64,000 nucleotides of DNA. It comes from Beijerinckia indica subsp. indica ATCC 9039. GTDB lineage: Bacteria; Pseudomonadota; Alphaproteobacteria; Rhizobiales; Beijerinckiaceae. Within the stretch, counting starts at the first letter, position 1. Each line of letters starts with the position of its first letter. The notes under the pieces were generated by a model. It saw only the letters and a list, made by a program, of their open reading frames with translations. It had not been told where the DNA came from and ran no database searches. Below, in pieces: positions 38,522 through 47,414 of the stretch. Where the stretch lies: contig NC_010581.1 in NCBI RefSeq assembly GCF_000019845.1, positions 2,299,501 through 2,363,500 on the forward strand, in the 5' to 3' direction. The translations under genes were made by a program, and so were the position numbers.

Positions 38522-39181
38522 ATGCATCCCTCCACTCTCGCCGATTTTCTCGACAGCGAAGCTGGCGCCGCACTGCGGGCCAGTTTCCACGAGCGAGCGC
38601 TGGCCAATGGCGCTTTGTTTCGGCAAGAAGAGGACGCAGATCAAATTGTTCTGGTGAAACAGGGACGCCTGCGTGTCTATCTCGCTGATCCCGAGCGCGA
38701 ACTGACATTGGTCTATTTGAATGAAGGCGACGTCTTCAGCACACATACGCGAGCACACCTTCAGGCGGTACGGCCGAGTCTGTTGCTTTTAGCCCCCCGC
38801 AAGATCATCGAGCGTGAACTTGGCCACTATCCGGCCCTTCAGGCCGCCGTGATCCGTGTCTTGGCCACTGTCCTCAACCAAACCATGACCCTTCTTGAAG
38901 ACCTGACCTTCCATCAGGTGCGTGGACGCATCGCGCGCTATCTTTTGCGCTGCGCCAAGACACAAAAGGCGCCTATCGAGCCGGGCAGCCTCATTCGTCT
39001 CGATCTCAATGTCGAGGAACTTGCCGCCCTTCTCGGCACGACACGACAAACGGCCTCGACCGAACTCAACGCCATGATCCATGCGGGCGCCATCGCCAGA
39101 CAGGGGCGCAAACATTTCAAGCTCTGCCTTCCGGAGCGCCTCCTGAACTGGGCCAGCGAGGAACCAACGTCAGCCATCTGA
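38522..39181 (+). CDS. cooA: CooA-like CO-sensing transcription activator (CRP/FNR family)
   Basis: A 219-residue CRP/FNR-family protein whose sequence follows Rhodospirillum CooA along its length: [25 protein letters not shown] (about 48-72), then THTR with His75 at the place of the heme ligand His77, a long C-helix ending [15 protein letters not shown], and the helix-turn-helix [22 protein letters not shown] (about 162-183). The cysteine that ligates ferric heme in CooA (Cys75) is Ser73 here, and the N-terminus is Met-His-Pro rather than Met-Pro. CooA binds CO through heme and then activates transcription at TGTCA-N6-TGACA sites. One such site lies at the end of this gene, before cowN. There is no clear ribosome site, and pyrE ends 27 bases upstream. 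Confidence 0.8.
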   Translation: MHPSTLADFLDSEAGAALRASFHERALANGALFRQEEDADQIVLVKQGRLRVYLADPERELTLVYLNEGDVFSTHTRAHLQAVRPSLLLLAPRKIIERELGHYPALQAAVIRVLATVLNQTMTLLEDLTFHQVRGRIARYLLRCAKTQKAPIEPGSLIRLDLNVEELAALLGTTRQTASTELNAMIHAGAIARQGRKHFKLCLPERLLNWASEEPTSAI

Positions 39182-39183
39182 CA
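39168..39183 (+). promoter_or_regulatory. CooA-type operator CGTCA-GCCATC-TGACA
   Basis: Nine of ten half-site bases match the CooA consensus TGTCR-N6-YGACA. The centre is 61 bases before the cowN ATG; a start of transcription near 39214-39219 would put it at the position used by CooA-activated promoters (about -38.5 to -43.5). It overlaps the last codons of the cooA-like gene. Confidence 0.55.
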
Positions 39184-39236
39184 GACGGTTAAAAAGCGCA
39201 GGACTAAACCTGTCATTCGCAACCAGGGAGTTGACA

Positions 39237-39512
39237 ATGACAGCGCAAGTCGATCGCTATGTTAGTTTCAAGGGAATTGATTGGGTCGGGAGATCTCGAG
39301 AGATTTTTGCCCGACTGCAATCCCATATTGACCAGGCCAATAGCCCCTTCTGGCCCTATTTCACGCGCCAAAGAAAACTCGCCCATAGCCAGGGGCTGGA
39401 TGATCTGCGCGTGTTGCACAATTATCTGCCAACGCTTCGCGAATTGCTCGAGAATATGGGGGATTTAAAGACCCTGGGCATGCTCGAGGAATTGGAACAG
39501 ATTTGCATGTAG
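39237..39512 (+). CDS. cowN: CowN-like protein sustaining N2 fixation under CO
   Basis: A 91-residue soluble protein matching CowN by length and pattern: [11 protein letters not shown] near the start, a central [12 protein letters not shown], then [19 protein letters not shown] and an acidic leucine-rich end. CowN protects molybdenum nitrogenase from inhibition by carbon monoxide, and in Rhodospirillum its expression depends on the CO sensor CooA. Here a CooA-like gene ends 55 bases upstream with a matching operator between. AGGGAG is 6 bases before the ATG at 39237; a TTG two codons upstream is less likely. No nif gene is in the window. Confidence 0.82.
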   Translation: MTAQVDRYVSFKGIDWVGRSREIFARLQSHIDQANSPFWPYFTRQRKLAHSQGLDDLRVLHNYLPTLRELLENMGDLKTLGMLEELEQICM

Positions 39513-39711
39513 GATCAAGACTAGAACGCTATCCGAATAGATTCTGTTCTTAATCGAACCTTCTGTATGATGAAGGGATTAAGCATAACCTTTGGTTGGA
39601 AATCGAGGCGGGATTTCACCAACGCCTGGCCGTGTTAACGGCAAGCATCGAATTATCGCGACACCTCGCCAATCAAAGGGAGCAATCCTCTACACCGTAT
39701 TCGCCGCCTTT

Positions 39712-41687
39712 TCAAAACCATCGTAACCACTGACCAAACGACAAACGCCCTAAAACACTATGATTGCGATAATAATCCAGAACTAAGTCCTCCGGCAACG
39801 ATTTGGTCAACCATTCATAATATTTATCCCGACGAAAGGTGCCACCAACGAATTTACGAACAGAGTTCATCGAGCGATAAAACTCATGCTTGTATGTGAC
39901 ATTCTCTACATCCTGAAACATATTTCCCACTAAGTTAAGGACCTCTGTCCTGGAGTCATCATCGAACGAATTGTTCCGCATTCTCCAAATCAAATGATAA
40001 ATAAATTTGAATGCGCAATCTCCCAAATAATTTTCAAGCCCACGACGCAAAGCAATTGATTTAAAATTGCGCCAAAGATCTCCGTAGCGCCGAACCATTT
40101 CCGGTGTCCATCGCGCATTGGAAATACTGCAGTCACGGTATCGATAAGTCACGACAATATCTTTTACATAGAGAACATTGTCAGCGAGAAAATAAAGGAA
40201 AGGTGTATGAACAAGATCTTCATGTTCGCCAGATGGGAAGTCTAGCATCAGGTTTTCATAAAAGGTTCGTTCGATCAGAGCTCCCCAGGCTCTTGGTGGC
40301 AAATAATAGGCATTCGGTAATCGCACACCTGCGAGAAACGCTTCGACGCCATGCACCACGCCGCCTGATTTATTTAAGCCGCCTCTATCATCAATATGAT
40401 CGACGGGCTGAATCTTGCCATTGGCCATCAACCGGACGCATCCACCAACGACGACCGGGCAGTTGCTATGGCTTTGTGCTGCAGAGACAAGTTTACCAAT
40501 TGCTTGAGAGGAATGCAGAAGATCATCCGAATCCAGGAAAAAAACATAAAAGCCTGTCGCATGATGGACCCCCGTATTTCTCGCCGGACCGAGGCCTTCG
40601 TTTTTCTCATGGGTCAGAACACGGATCCTTGAATCCTTTGCCGCAAAACGTTGGGCAATCCCACGGGAGCCATCGGGAGAAGCGTCATCAACCAAAATAA
40701 TTTCGATGTTTTTATAATCTTGGCGAATGATGCTTTCGATACACTCCCCCAGATAGTCCTCAACCTTGTAGAAAGGCACAATAACAGACACTTTGGGATC
40801 AGGTTCCCGGACGCGTTCCAGCATATATGATTTTGGCTTAAGCCAAAGCATCAGGCCATGTGTTTGCAAATCCCAATACGAATATTTTTTTCTGGCGGCA
40901 GTAAAATATTCATTGGGATGAGCACTTGGAATACGCTCTGCATCCACGATAAATTTTGTCTGAAATGTCTTGATGATTTCACTGGCCGATTTGAAGTTCG
41001 AGCAGCATCCGATCATCGTCCCATCGACATTATAGACAAAATTGATAATTCTCCGTGCATGAGACTCCGATACATTTTCTTTTGTCAGAAATTCAGTGAG
41101 ACTATCCGGCGTCAAAACAAGATGCGCCCAATGAGGTATCGGATTTTTGTCTTTTTCGACAAAGCTGAAAAGGGGTCCGTTTGTCCGATTTTCAATCTCA
41201 GGCGTAAGCTCGGAATCATAATCTCCTTCTTCCTTCAGCACCCATACATGATGGCCATGAGATCCTGCCCATAAGGGACAACCCTGCAAATAGGCGACGC
41301 CGTCTGGCCGAAGGAGATCATCGATCTTGGCGACACATTTTTCCAAATCCGGAATATGTTCTAAAATGGCCACGCCGTAGACAATATCAAAACACTTTTT
41401 GTCAAATCCGATGTCCCCAACATCCCCTGCAAAAAACTCAACGTTTTTCGGCAGAGGCTCATCGGAAATACAATCTGTGATATTGTCGTCGCTACATAAT
41501 CTGCACCGTTGGCGGCGAACAAACGGGCTGTAACAAGATTGTAGTCACAACCAATCTCAAGAACTCTTTTACCCCGTAAATCGATACGATTGAAAAATTT
41601 GCGAAACTCATCGATCTGATAACTCGTGGCGTGTCGAGCTACATAATCTGGTATAATTATTTCCTGCACCGATTTCTGTTCGCTCAT
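39712..41687 (-). pseudogene. Methyltransferase-glycosyltransferase (GT2) fusion, frameshifted
   Basis: Two minus-strand frames form one interrupted protein. From the ATG at 41687 the first encodes a SAM-dependent methyltransferase N-terminus with LRGKRVLEIGCDYNLV. Near 41490 the continuing methyltransferase sequence (KNVEFFAGDVGDIGF, then CFDIVYGVAILEHIPDLEKC) moves to a frame shifted by +2 or -1 base, and runs on without stop to 39712. This second part completes the methyltransferase (to about 100 residues after 41373) and carries a family 2 glycosyltransferase with VSVIVPFYKVEDYL, VDDASPDGS and the metal-binding DSDD. The second frame has no ribosome site of its own. Either the gene is broken or one base is wrong. 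A role in decorating a surface polysaccharide is the likely original function. Confidence 0.75.
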
Positions 41688-41977
41688 ATCCAGACGCCTG
41701 TCTTCGATCTGAAGAGTGGACCAAGTAAAATGCCTCGCACCTTATGGTTGCACATATAACGAGTATATTAAACCTTCAGGGCTCAACAAAAAATCTTTCA
41801 AACTGTTCGAGAGAAACGTGGTCTTTCGAACCAATGCCCAAGAAAAGCTTCTTTTTCAAGAATAGGGCGTAAGTGTCATTTTATTGCGGCATCACGCCAA
41901 AAAATTGGCACCGGGCTAAACTTGACGCGATTATAATAAATTAAAGTAATAGGCCTTCAGCAAGCCTATTAATCGGC

Positions 41978-43426
41978 TCACGATAATTGTTTCTGCCTTA
42001 CCTGATCGCCATTTTTCAGCGTTCCAGCTTCCAGCACCCATTCGGCCACGCGCCTTGCCTGAAGAGCCAGTTCTGGCGCGCCCGTGACCTCGCCTAGGCA
42101 GCCGCGCGCTGCGGGACCGATGACGAAAAGCCCCGTCACACTTTTGCCTTCGCATGAGACAGGGTGACTTCTCGAATCGAGATCGAGACCGATCCGCAGG
42201 GAATCGCTTCGCACCAGCCTCTGTTCAGCAAGCGAAGCAAAGATAGGATCATCGCGCGTGATATGCGCGCCCGAGGCGCCAGTGCAATTAACGACGCGCT
42301 CGAAGACATGAGTTTTGGCGCGTTCCGCCGGCAAACCGCGCGGTTTGATGTCCACTTCGATACTTTTAGCATGAGGTCTGGCCCCAACGATCGATCCCGC
42401 CTCGATCGTCAGGTGTCTGCTGTTGCAGACTGCCTTGACCAGGGAATCAATCTGCGGTGCCGCCTGAAAACGATGGACATCCCAATAGGGCTTGAGGTGG
42501 CGCAGAAACCGCCGCCGTTCCGCCTGCGGCCAAGCGGCCCAGATGTCCATATTCTGCTGCCGGATCCTTTCGAGGACATCGGACCAGGGCCGGCTCTCGC
42601 CTCGCGCTTTACGGATTTCGGAGCGCATGGCCTTCAGGCTCTGCGAAACCCTGGCAAAATGCGAGAAATCACAGTCCCCGAAGGCTTCAACGGTTGACGC
42701 ACGCGGACGCGGGATGAGACCGCGCCGTGAAAGGGCCATCATTTGTCCCCCACAGCCTTGTGTGCGCAATGAGGCAACCATATCACCCATTGTGAGACCG
42801 GTGCCGACCAGAAGAACACGATCATCCGCTTGAACGTCGGCGACGGCTCCCGGCCGCCAGGGATCAGCGATGAAACGATCCGAACCCGCCAGAACCTCCA
42901 AACCGCGCGGCAGATTGGGCGGCGGGTGGCCAGTCGCAAGCACGACGAGATCCGCCTCGAGAGACGATCCATCGGCCAATCGCACACGATAGCGGTCTTC
43001 GAACGCGGCGACCGCCTCGGCACGCTGACGCACATGTTCAAAAGCGATTTGAGGCGACGAGGCGGTCAGTTCCATCAGCCTCGTATGCATATAGTGCCCA
43101 AAAACGGCGCGGGCGGGATAGAGGCTCCCATCCTGCCAGACCATTGCGGGATCTTCAGCGACTGCCCCCGTTTCGCGCGTCCAGCGATCGAAATCATCCG
43201 ATCCATCGCCGCTCCAATTCATCCGCGTCGCGGCGACATTGATGCGATGGTTCGGGTCTCGCGCCGAATAGGCGATGCCAGCGCCCAGCGTGAGACGCGG
43301 TTCTATCAACCGCAATCGAAAGGTTCCTGGCTGCACGCCTTGTTGCGCCGCCAAGTCAAGGAGATGGAGAGTGAAGGAAGCGGCAGAGAAACCGCCTCCA
43401 ATCACGATAATATCCAATAGAGCCAT
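41978..43426 (-). CDS. FAD/NAD(P)-binding oxidoreductase of the organosulfur operon
   Basis: A 482-residue flavoprotein with an N-terminal FAD dinucleotide motif IIVIGGGFSA (6-15), LVVLATG and a second nucleotide fold beginning VLLVGTGLTMGD; it ends with FVIGPAARGCLGEVTGAPELALQA, the closing FAD contact. It belongs to the FAD-NAD(P)-binding family related to flavin monooxygenases and ornithine hydroxylase-like proteins. As last gene behind sfnB-sfnB-dszA-like-ssuD (119-base gap) it may supply reduced flavin or oxidise a sulfur compound, but the reaction cannot be told. There is no separate SsuE-type flavin reductase in the operon, so a reductase role is worth considering. Confidence 0.78.
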   Translation of the reverse strand: MALLDIIVIGGGFSAASFTLHLLDLAAQQGVQPGTFRLRLIEPRLTLGAGIAYSARDPNHRINVAATRMNWSGDGSDDFDRWTRETGAVAEDPAMVWQDGSLYPARAVFGHYMHTRLMELTASSPQIAFEHVRQRAEAVAAFEDRYRVRLADGSSLEADLVVLATGHPPPNLPRGLEVLAGSDRFIADPWRPGAVADVQADDRVLLVGTGLTMGDMVASLRTQGCGGQMMALSRRGLIPRPRASTVEAFGDCDFSHFARVSQSLKAMRSEIRKARGESRPWSDVLERIRQQNMDIWAAWPQAERRRFLRHLKPYWDVHRFQAAPQIDSLVKAVCNSRHLTIEAGSIVGARPHAKSIEVDIKPRGLPAERAKTHVFERVVNCTGASGAHITRDDPIFASLAEQRLVRSDSLRIGLDLDSRSHPVSCEGKSVTGLFVIGPAARGCLGEVTGAPELALQARRVAEWVLEAGTLKNGDQVRQKQLS

Positions 43427-43545
43427 CCCGCGGCTGTCTCCCTCGCGAGGCTTGCATGCCGCGAGGGACCCTATGTCAGCGAGGGGCTTTCTTCAAGGGG
43501 AACAAGCCTCCAATCAGGCCCATACCCATAGCAGATATACAGACA

Positions 43546-44724
43546 TCAGGACGCGCTGACGCGGCGATCCTGCGGAGCAAATGTATTGCCGACCATTTCT
43601 CCAAACGGGCCGCGATGGGCGCTTGCCGCATGCGGCGCATGCGTACCGGCCGAAAGCGGCAGGCGTGGCAGCACGAGTTCGGCGAAGCGATAAGCCTCCT
43701 CAAGATGCGGGTAGCCTGAGAGAATGAATGTATCAACGCCAGCGCGCATGTATTCACGCATACGCTCAGCAACCGTATCAGGATCACCGACAAGAGCCGT
43801 GCCCGCACCGCCACGCACCAAGCCTACTCCGGCCCAAAGATTAGGGCTAATTTCCAGCTTGCTGCGCTCACCGCCATGGAGAACCGTCATGCGTTGCTGA
43901 CCAACGGAATCCATCCGCGCGAAAGCCTTCTGCGCTTCGGCGATGGTCTTCTCATCGACATATTTGATGAGATCATTGGCGGCGTCCCAGGCCTCCGACG
44001 CTGTCTCGCGGACGATGACATGCAATCTGATCCCGAAGCTGATTTTACGGCCGTAAGCCTTGGCGCGCTCCCGCATACCAGCGATCTTGCTCGCGACCTG
44101 CGCCGGAGGCTCACCCCAGGTCAGATATTTCTGGACAGTACGCGCGGCAATATCCTGGCCGATTTCGGAGGAGCCACCGAAATAGAGCGGCGGTGCCGGC
44201 TGCTGATGCGGCGGATACAACAGCTTGCCCTTTTCGATCTGAATATATTTGCCGTTGAAATCGACTTCTTCGCCCGCGAGTAAACGCGAATAAACCTGCA
44301 AAAACTCGTCGGTTTCGGCGTAGCGCTCATCGTGGCTCAGAAAAACCCCATCGCCCTTGTTTTCGAGCGGATCACCACCCGTAACGACATTGATGAGCAA
44401 CCGGCCTTCCGACAGGCGATCGAGCGTCGCGGTCATGCGGGCGGCCACTGCTGGGCTCTGGAGACCTGGCCGCACGGCGACGAGAAAACGCAGCCGGCGC
44501 GTACGCGGCGCGAGCGCCGAGGCGACAATCCACGAATCCTCGCACGAGCGGCCCGTTGGCAGCAGAACGCCAAAATAGCCGAGCTCATCCGCCGCCTCGG
44601 CGATCTGTGACAGATACCGCAAGGTGACATCGCGCGCACCGAGAGAGGTGCCAAGATAACGTCCATCGCCATGGGTTGGCAGAAACCACAGGACATTAGC
44701 GGATTCGGCGGCAATATCATTCAT
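43546..44724 (-). CDS. ssuD: FMNH2-dependent alkanesulfonate monooxygenase
   Basis: A 392-residue bacterial-luciferase-fold enzyme that cleaves alkanesulfonates with FMNH2 and O2 to an aldehyde and sulfite. Typical SsuD stretches: [61 protein letters not shown] and the C-terminal [20 protein letters not shown] lies 7 bases before the ATG. It is fourth in the minus-strand operon, 21 bases after the DszA-like gene, and an importer of the SsuACB type lies 6 kb away. The sequence is full length. The substrate range (sulfonate, methanesulfonate or products of sulfone oxidation) is not visible. Confidence 0.93.
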   Translation of the reverse strand: MNDIAAESANVLWFLPTHGDGRYLGTSLGARDVTLRYLSQIAEAADELGYFGVLLPTGRSCEDSWIVASALAPRTRRLRFLVAVRPGLQSPAVAARMTATLDRLSEGRLLINVVTGGDPLENKGDGVFLSHDERYAETDEFLQVYSRLLAGEEVDFNGKYIQIEKGKLLYPPHQQPAPPLYFGGSSEIGQDIAARTVQKYLTWGEPPAQVASKIAGMRERAKAYGRKISFGIRLHVIVRETASEAWDAANDLIKYVDEKTIAEAQKAFARMDSVGQQRMTVLHGGERSKLEISPNLWAGVGLVRGGAGTALVGDPDTVAERMREYMRAGVDTFILSGYPHLEEAYRFAELVLPRLPLSAGTHAPHAASAHRGPFGEMVGNTFAPQDRRVSAS

Positions 44725-44745
44725 AGGTTTATCCTTCGGAAGTGT

Positions 44746-46137
44746 TTATTCGGCAGCCGCTGTAGCAAAAGCCGTCGGGCGGACCAGCGCGGCCGGATGC
44801 GGGGTTGAAAGCCTCGCCCGGTTCGCGCCGAAAAGTTTCTCGCGCAGGGTGCCTTGCGCATAATCCTGCTTGTAACGACCGCGCGCCTGCAATTCGGGCA
44901 CGAGCAGATCGACAACATCGACAAAGGTTTCTGGTGTTACCGCGAAAGCGAGATTGAATCCATCGACATCGGTTTCGGCGACGAAGGCTTCGAGCCCGTC
45001 GGCAACTTGCGCCGGTGATCCAACGAGAACGGGACCAATGCCGCCGATCGCCACATGTTCGGCGACCTCGCGCACAGTCCAGATACGATCGGGATCGGCG
45101 CGCGTGATATTGTCCATGGCGCTGCGCCCGGCATCATTTGTCACATGGCGCACTTTTTCGTCGAGGCCGAGGGTTGAGAAATCGACGCCTGTCCAGCCGG
45201 ACATGAGCGTAAGCGCGCCCTCATGGCTGACATAGCTGCGATAGTCCTCATATTTCGCCCGCGCCAGAGTCTCTGTCTCACCGAGCACGACCGTCATCAA
45301 GGCAAAAATCTTCAACGCATCAGGCCCACGACCATAGGCGGTCGCGAGACGGCGCAGATCGGCAACACGTGGCGCGATCACCTTCGCCGAAGGACCGGAG
45401 ACAAAGACACATTCGGCATGACGCGCGGCAAATTCGCGCCCCTTGGGCGAAGTGCCCGCTTGATAGAGCACTGGCGTGCGCTGCGGCGAAGGCTCGCTCA
45501 GATGAATGGCATCAAGGGAATAATGCGGCCCGCGATGGGTGATACGATGGACCTTGGAGGGGTCGGCGTAAATCCCTCGTGTGCGATCGCGCAGGACCGC
45601 ATCATCCTCCCAGCTTCCTTCCCAGAGCTTGTAGAGAAGCTCCATGTAATCTTCCGCTTTGTCGTAGCGGGAATCATGCGCCGTCTGCCGCTCATTGCCC
45701 GCGGCTCGCGCCGCGCTGTCGAGATAGCCTGTCACAACGTTCCAGCCGGCGCGGCCGTTCGTCAAATGGTCGAGCGTCGTCATGCGCCGCGCGAAAGGAT
45801 AAGGCGGCTCAAACGAAATATTGGAGGTAACGCCAAAGCCCAGATGATGCGTCGCCTGCGCCATGGCCGGGACCAGGAGCATGGGATCATTCACGGGGAC
45901 CTGAATGGCGCCGGACAGCGCCGCATCGGGACTTTGGCCATAGACATCATAGACACCGAGCACATCGGCGAGAAACAGACCATCGAACTTCCCGCGTTCA
46001 AGCGTCCGCGCCAGTTCAATCCAATAATCGAGCTTTGTATAATCCGTCGAACGATCACGCGGATGACGCCAGAGACCGGGCGATTGGTGCACCACGCAAT
46101 TCATCGAAAAAGCGTTGAGGCGGATTTCCTTGCTCAT
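44746..46137 (-). CDS. FMN-dependent monooxygenase, NtaA/SnaA/DszA family
   Basis: A 463-residue luciferase-like flavin monooxygenase of the class that includes nitrilotriacetate monooxygenase, dibenzothiophene-sulfone monooxygenase DszA and dimethylsulfide monooxygenase DmoA. Typical stretches are FDGLFLADVLGVYD, ARRMTTLDHLTNGRAGWNVVTGY and TPVLYQAGTSPKGREFAARHAE. The ATG at 46137 has GGGAGG 6 bases upstream; 41 further open codons overlap the preceding gene and are not family sequence. Between sfnB and ssuD it probably oxidises a sulfur compound such as a sulfone or sulfide, feeding SsuD. Exact substrate unknown. Confidence 0.88.
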   Translation of the reverse strand: MSKEIRLNAFSMNCVVHQSPGLWRHPRDRSTDYTKLDYWIELARTLERGKFDGLFLADVLGVYDVYGQSPDAALSGAIQVPVNDPMLLVPAMAQATHHLGFGVTSNISFEPPYPFARRMTTLDHLTNGRAGWNVVTGYLDSAARAAGNERQTAHDSRYDKAEDYMELLYKLWEGSWEDDAVLRDRTRGIYADPSKVHRITHRGPHYSLDAIHLSEPSPQRTPVLYQAGTSPKGREFAARHAECVFVSGPSAKVIAPRVADLRRLATAYGRGPDALKIFALMTVVLGETETLARAKYEDYRSYVSHEGALTLMSGWTGVDFSTLGLDEKVRHVTNDAGRSAMDNITRADPDRIWTVREVAEHVAIGGIGPVLVGSPAQVADGLEAFVAETDVDGFNLAFAVTPETFVDVVDLLVPELQARGRYKQDYAQGTLREKLFGANRARLSTPHPAALVRPTAFATAAAE

Positions 46138-46148
46138 TCCAGCCTCCC

Positions 46149-47360
46149 TCAGAAATTGCCACGGCGCGGGGGCTTGACCCCATTCAGCCAATAATTGCCA
46201 AGAGAGAAATATTTCCAGCGCACCGGATCGTGCAATGTATGCGTGCGGGCGTCGCGCCAATAGCGATCAAGATCGAGGGAGGCCAAAGCGCTGCGCGAAC
46301 CGCCGAGCTCGAACAATTTACTGGTCACGAGGAGCGAGACATCATTGGTGGCAACACGGGCTTCCGCCACAGCGATCGAAGCGGGTTCGGAATAGGTTTC
46401 CGGCTCAACCCGAGCCTTGTCAATGATTTTCCCGGCGCGACGCACCAAGGCTTCCGCCGCAGCGATACGAACACGCAAATCGCCGATGGCGGCAATCGTA
46501 TAAGGATCTTCGTAGGCGTGCTCCTGGCCGCTATCGACCCAGGGCCGTGCCTTGGTCCGTACGAAATCGACCGTCGCCGCAAAGGCGCCGCGCGCAATAC
46601 CAAGATCGATCGCGGCATGAATGATCTGCGCGAAGGCGCCCATCTGCGTCGGCTGCTCGAAGGCCAGATAATGCGGGATTATGGCGAAAGCGGAGACGCG
46701 GACATTGTCGAAAATCACCGTGCCGCTGCCGGTGGTGCGCTGGCCCATGCCCGACCAATCGTCGATCACGGTCAGGCCCTGTGTATCCCTGGGTACGAAA
46801 ACAAGAACACGCTTGTTTTGATCATTCTGCGCCGCCGCGACGATCCAATGACCAAACAGCGATCCAGAACAATAGAACTTCCTGCCATTCAAGACATAAT
46901 CATCACCATCGGGCAGAACAGTCGTCGTCTGGTCGGTGGCATATTTTCCACCCGCTTCCGCCAAAGCATTGGCGAAACGATCCCCCAAAAGAGCACGTTC
47001 GAAATAGAAGCGCCGCTGCGCATCCGTCCCGTTGAGCCGAACCGCCTCCACGAGATAAAAATGATTTTGCGGAATCTGCCCAAGGCTCCCATCGGCGGAG
47101 GCCAGGATCGCCGTCACTTCCGCAACCGTCAGCGCCGAGACATCGGCGCCACCATAGTCCTTGGGAACAGTCATGCCACCAAGGCCCGTTTGCGAGAATT
47201 GCTCGATCTCGGGATAAGGCAAACGGCGATTGCGATCGCGCTCGACGGCGGCCTGATTGAAGATTTCGGCAAGATTCGCGGCAGCAGCAACTGCCTGCGC
47301 GTCGCTGGACACTCTAGGGGGTGTCACAGACAAAGCTTGGATTTTCTGCGGCGCATTCAT
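46149..47360 (-). CDS. sfnB: SfnB/DszC-type flavin-dependent sulfur oxidoreductase (copy 1)
   Basis: A 403-residue acyl-CoA dehydrogenase-fold flavoprotein of the SfnB sulfur acquisition family (related to DszC). It shows GMTVPKDYGGADVSALTVAEV, a GRKFYCSGSLFGHWIVAAA flavin-domain strand, DDWSGMGQRTTGSGTV and the C-terminal DARTHTLHDPVRWKYFSLGNYWLNG that marks the subfamily. Members oxidise organosulfur compounds with reduced flavin and O2 rather than dehydrogenating acyl-CoA. AAAGGA lies 8 bases before the ATG. It is a tandem paralogue of the next gene upstream and lies 11 bases before the DszA-like gene. Confidence 0.9.
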   Translation of the reverse strand: MNAPQKIQALSVTPPRVSSDAQAVAAAANLAEIFNQAAVERDRNRRLPYPEIEQFSQTGLGGMTVPKDYGGADVSALTVAEVTAILASADGSLGQIPQNHFYLVEAVRLNGTDAQRRFYFERALLGDRFANALAEAGGKYATDQTTTVLPDGDDYVLNGRKFYCSGSLFGHWIVAAAQNDQNKRVLVFVPRDTQGLTVIDDWSGMGQRTTGSGTVIFDNVRVSAFAIIPHYLAFEQPTQMGAFAQIIHAAIDLGIARGAFAATVDFVRTKARPWVDSGQEHAYEDPYTIAAIGDLRVRIAAAEALVRRAGKIIDKARVEPETYSEPASIAVAEARVATNDVSLLVTSKLFELGGSRSALASLDLDRYWRDARTHTLHDPVRWKYFSLGNYWLNGVKPPRRGNF

Positions 47361-47414
47361 GCATGAATTCCTTTCGCCGGATATCCTTCACGAGATTGAA
47401 CAATCATGAGGACA

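Noticed and set aside
39211..39236. TGTCA ... TGACA pair between cooA and cowN with a 16-base spacer
   Set aside because: The spacer is ten bases too long for a CooA site and the right half overlaps the cowN ribosome site; the 39168-39183 site fits better.
46230..47366. A 378-codon frame antisense to sfnB
   Set aside because: It is the shadow of a full-length flavoprotein gene; no domain or ribosome site.
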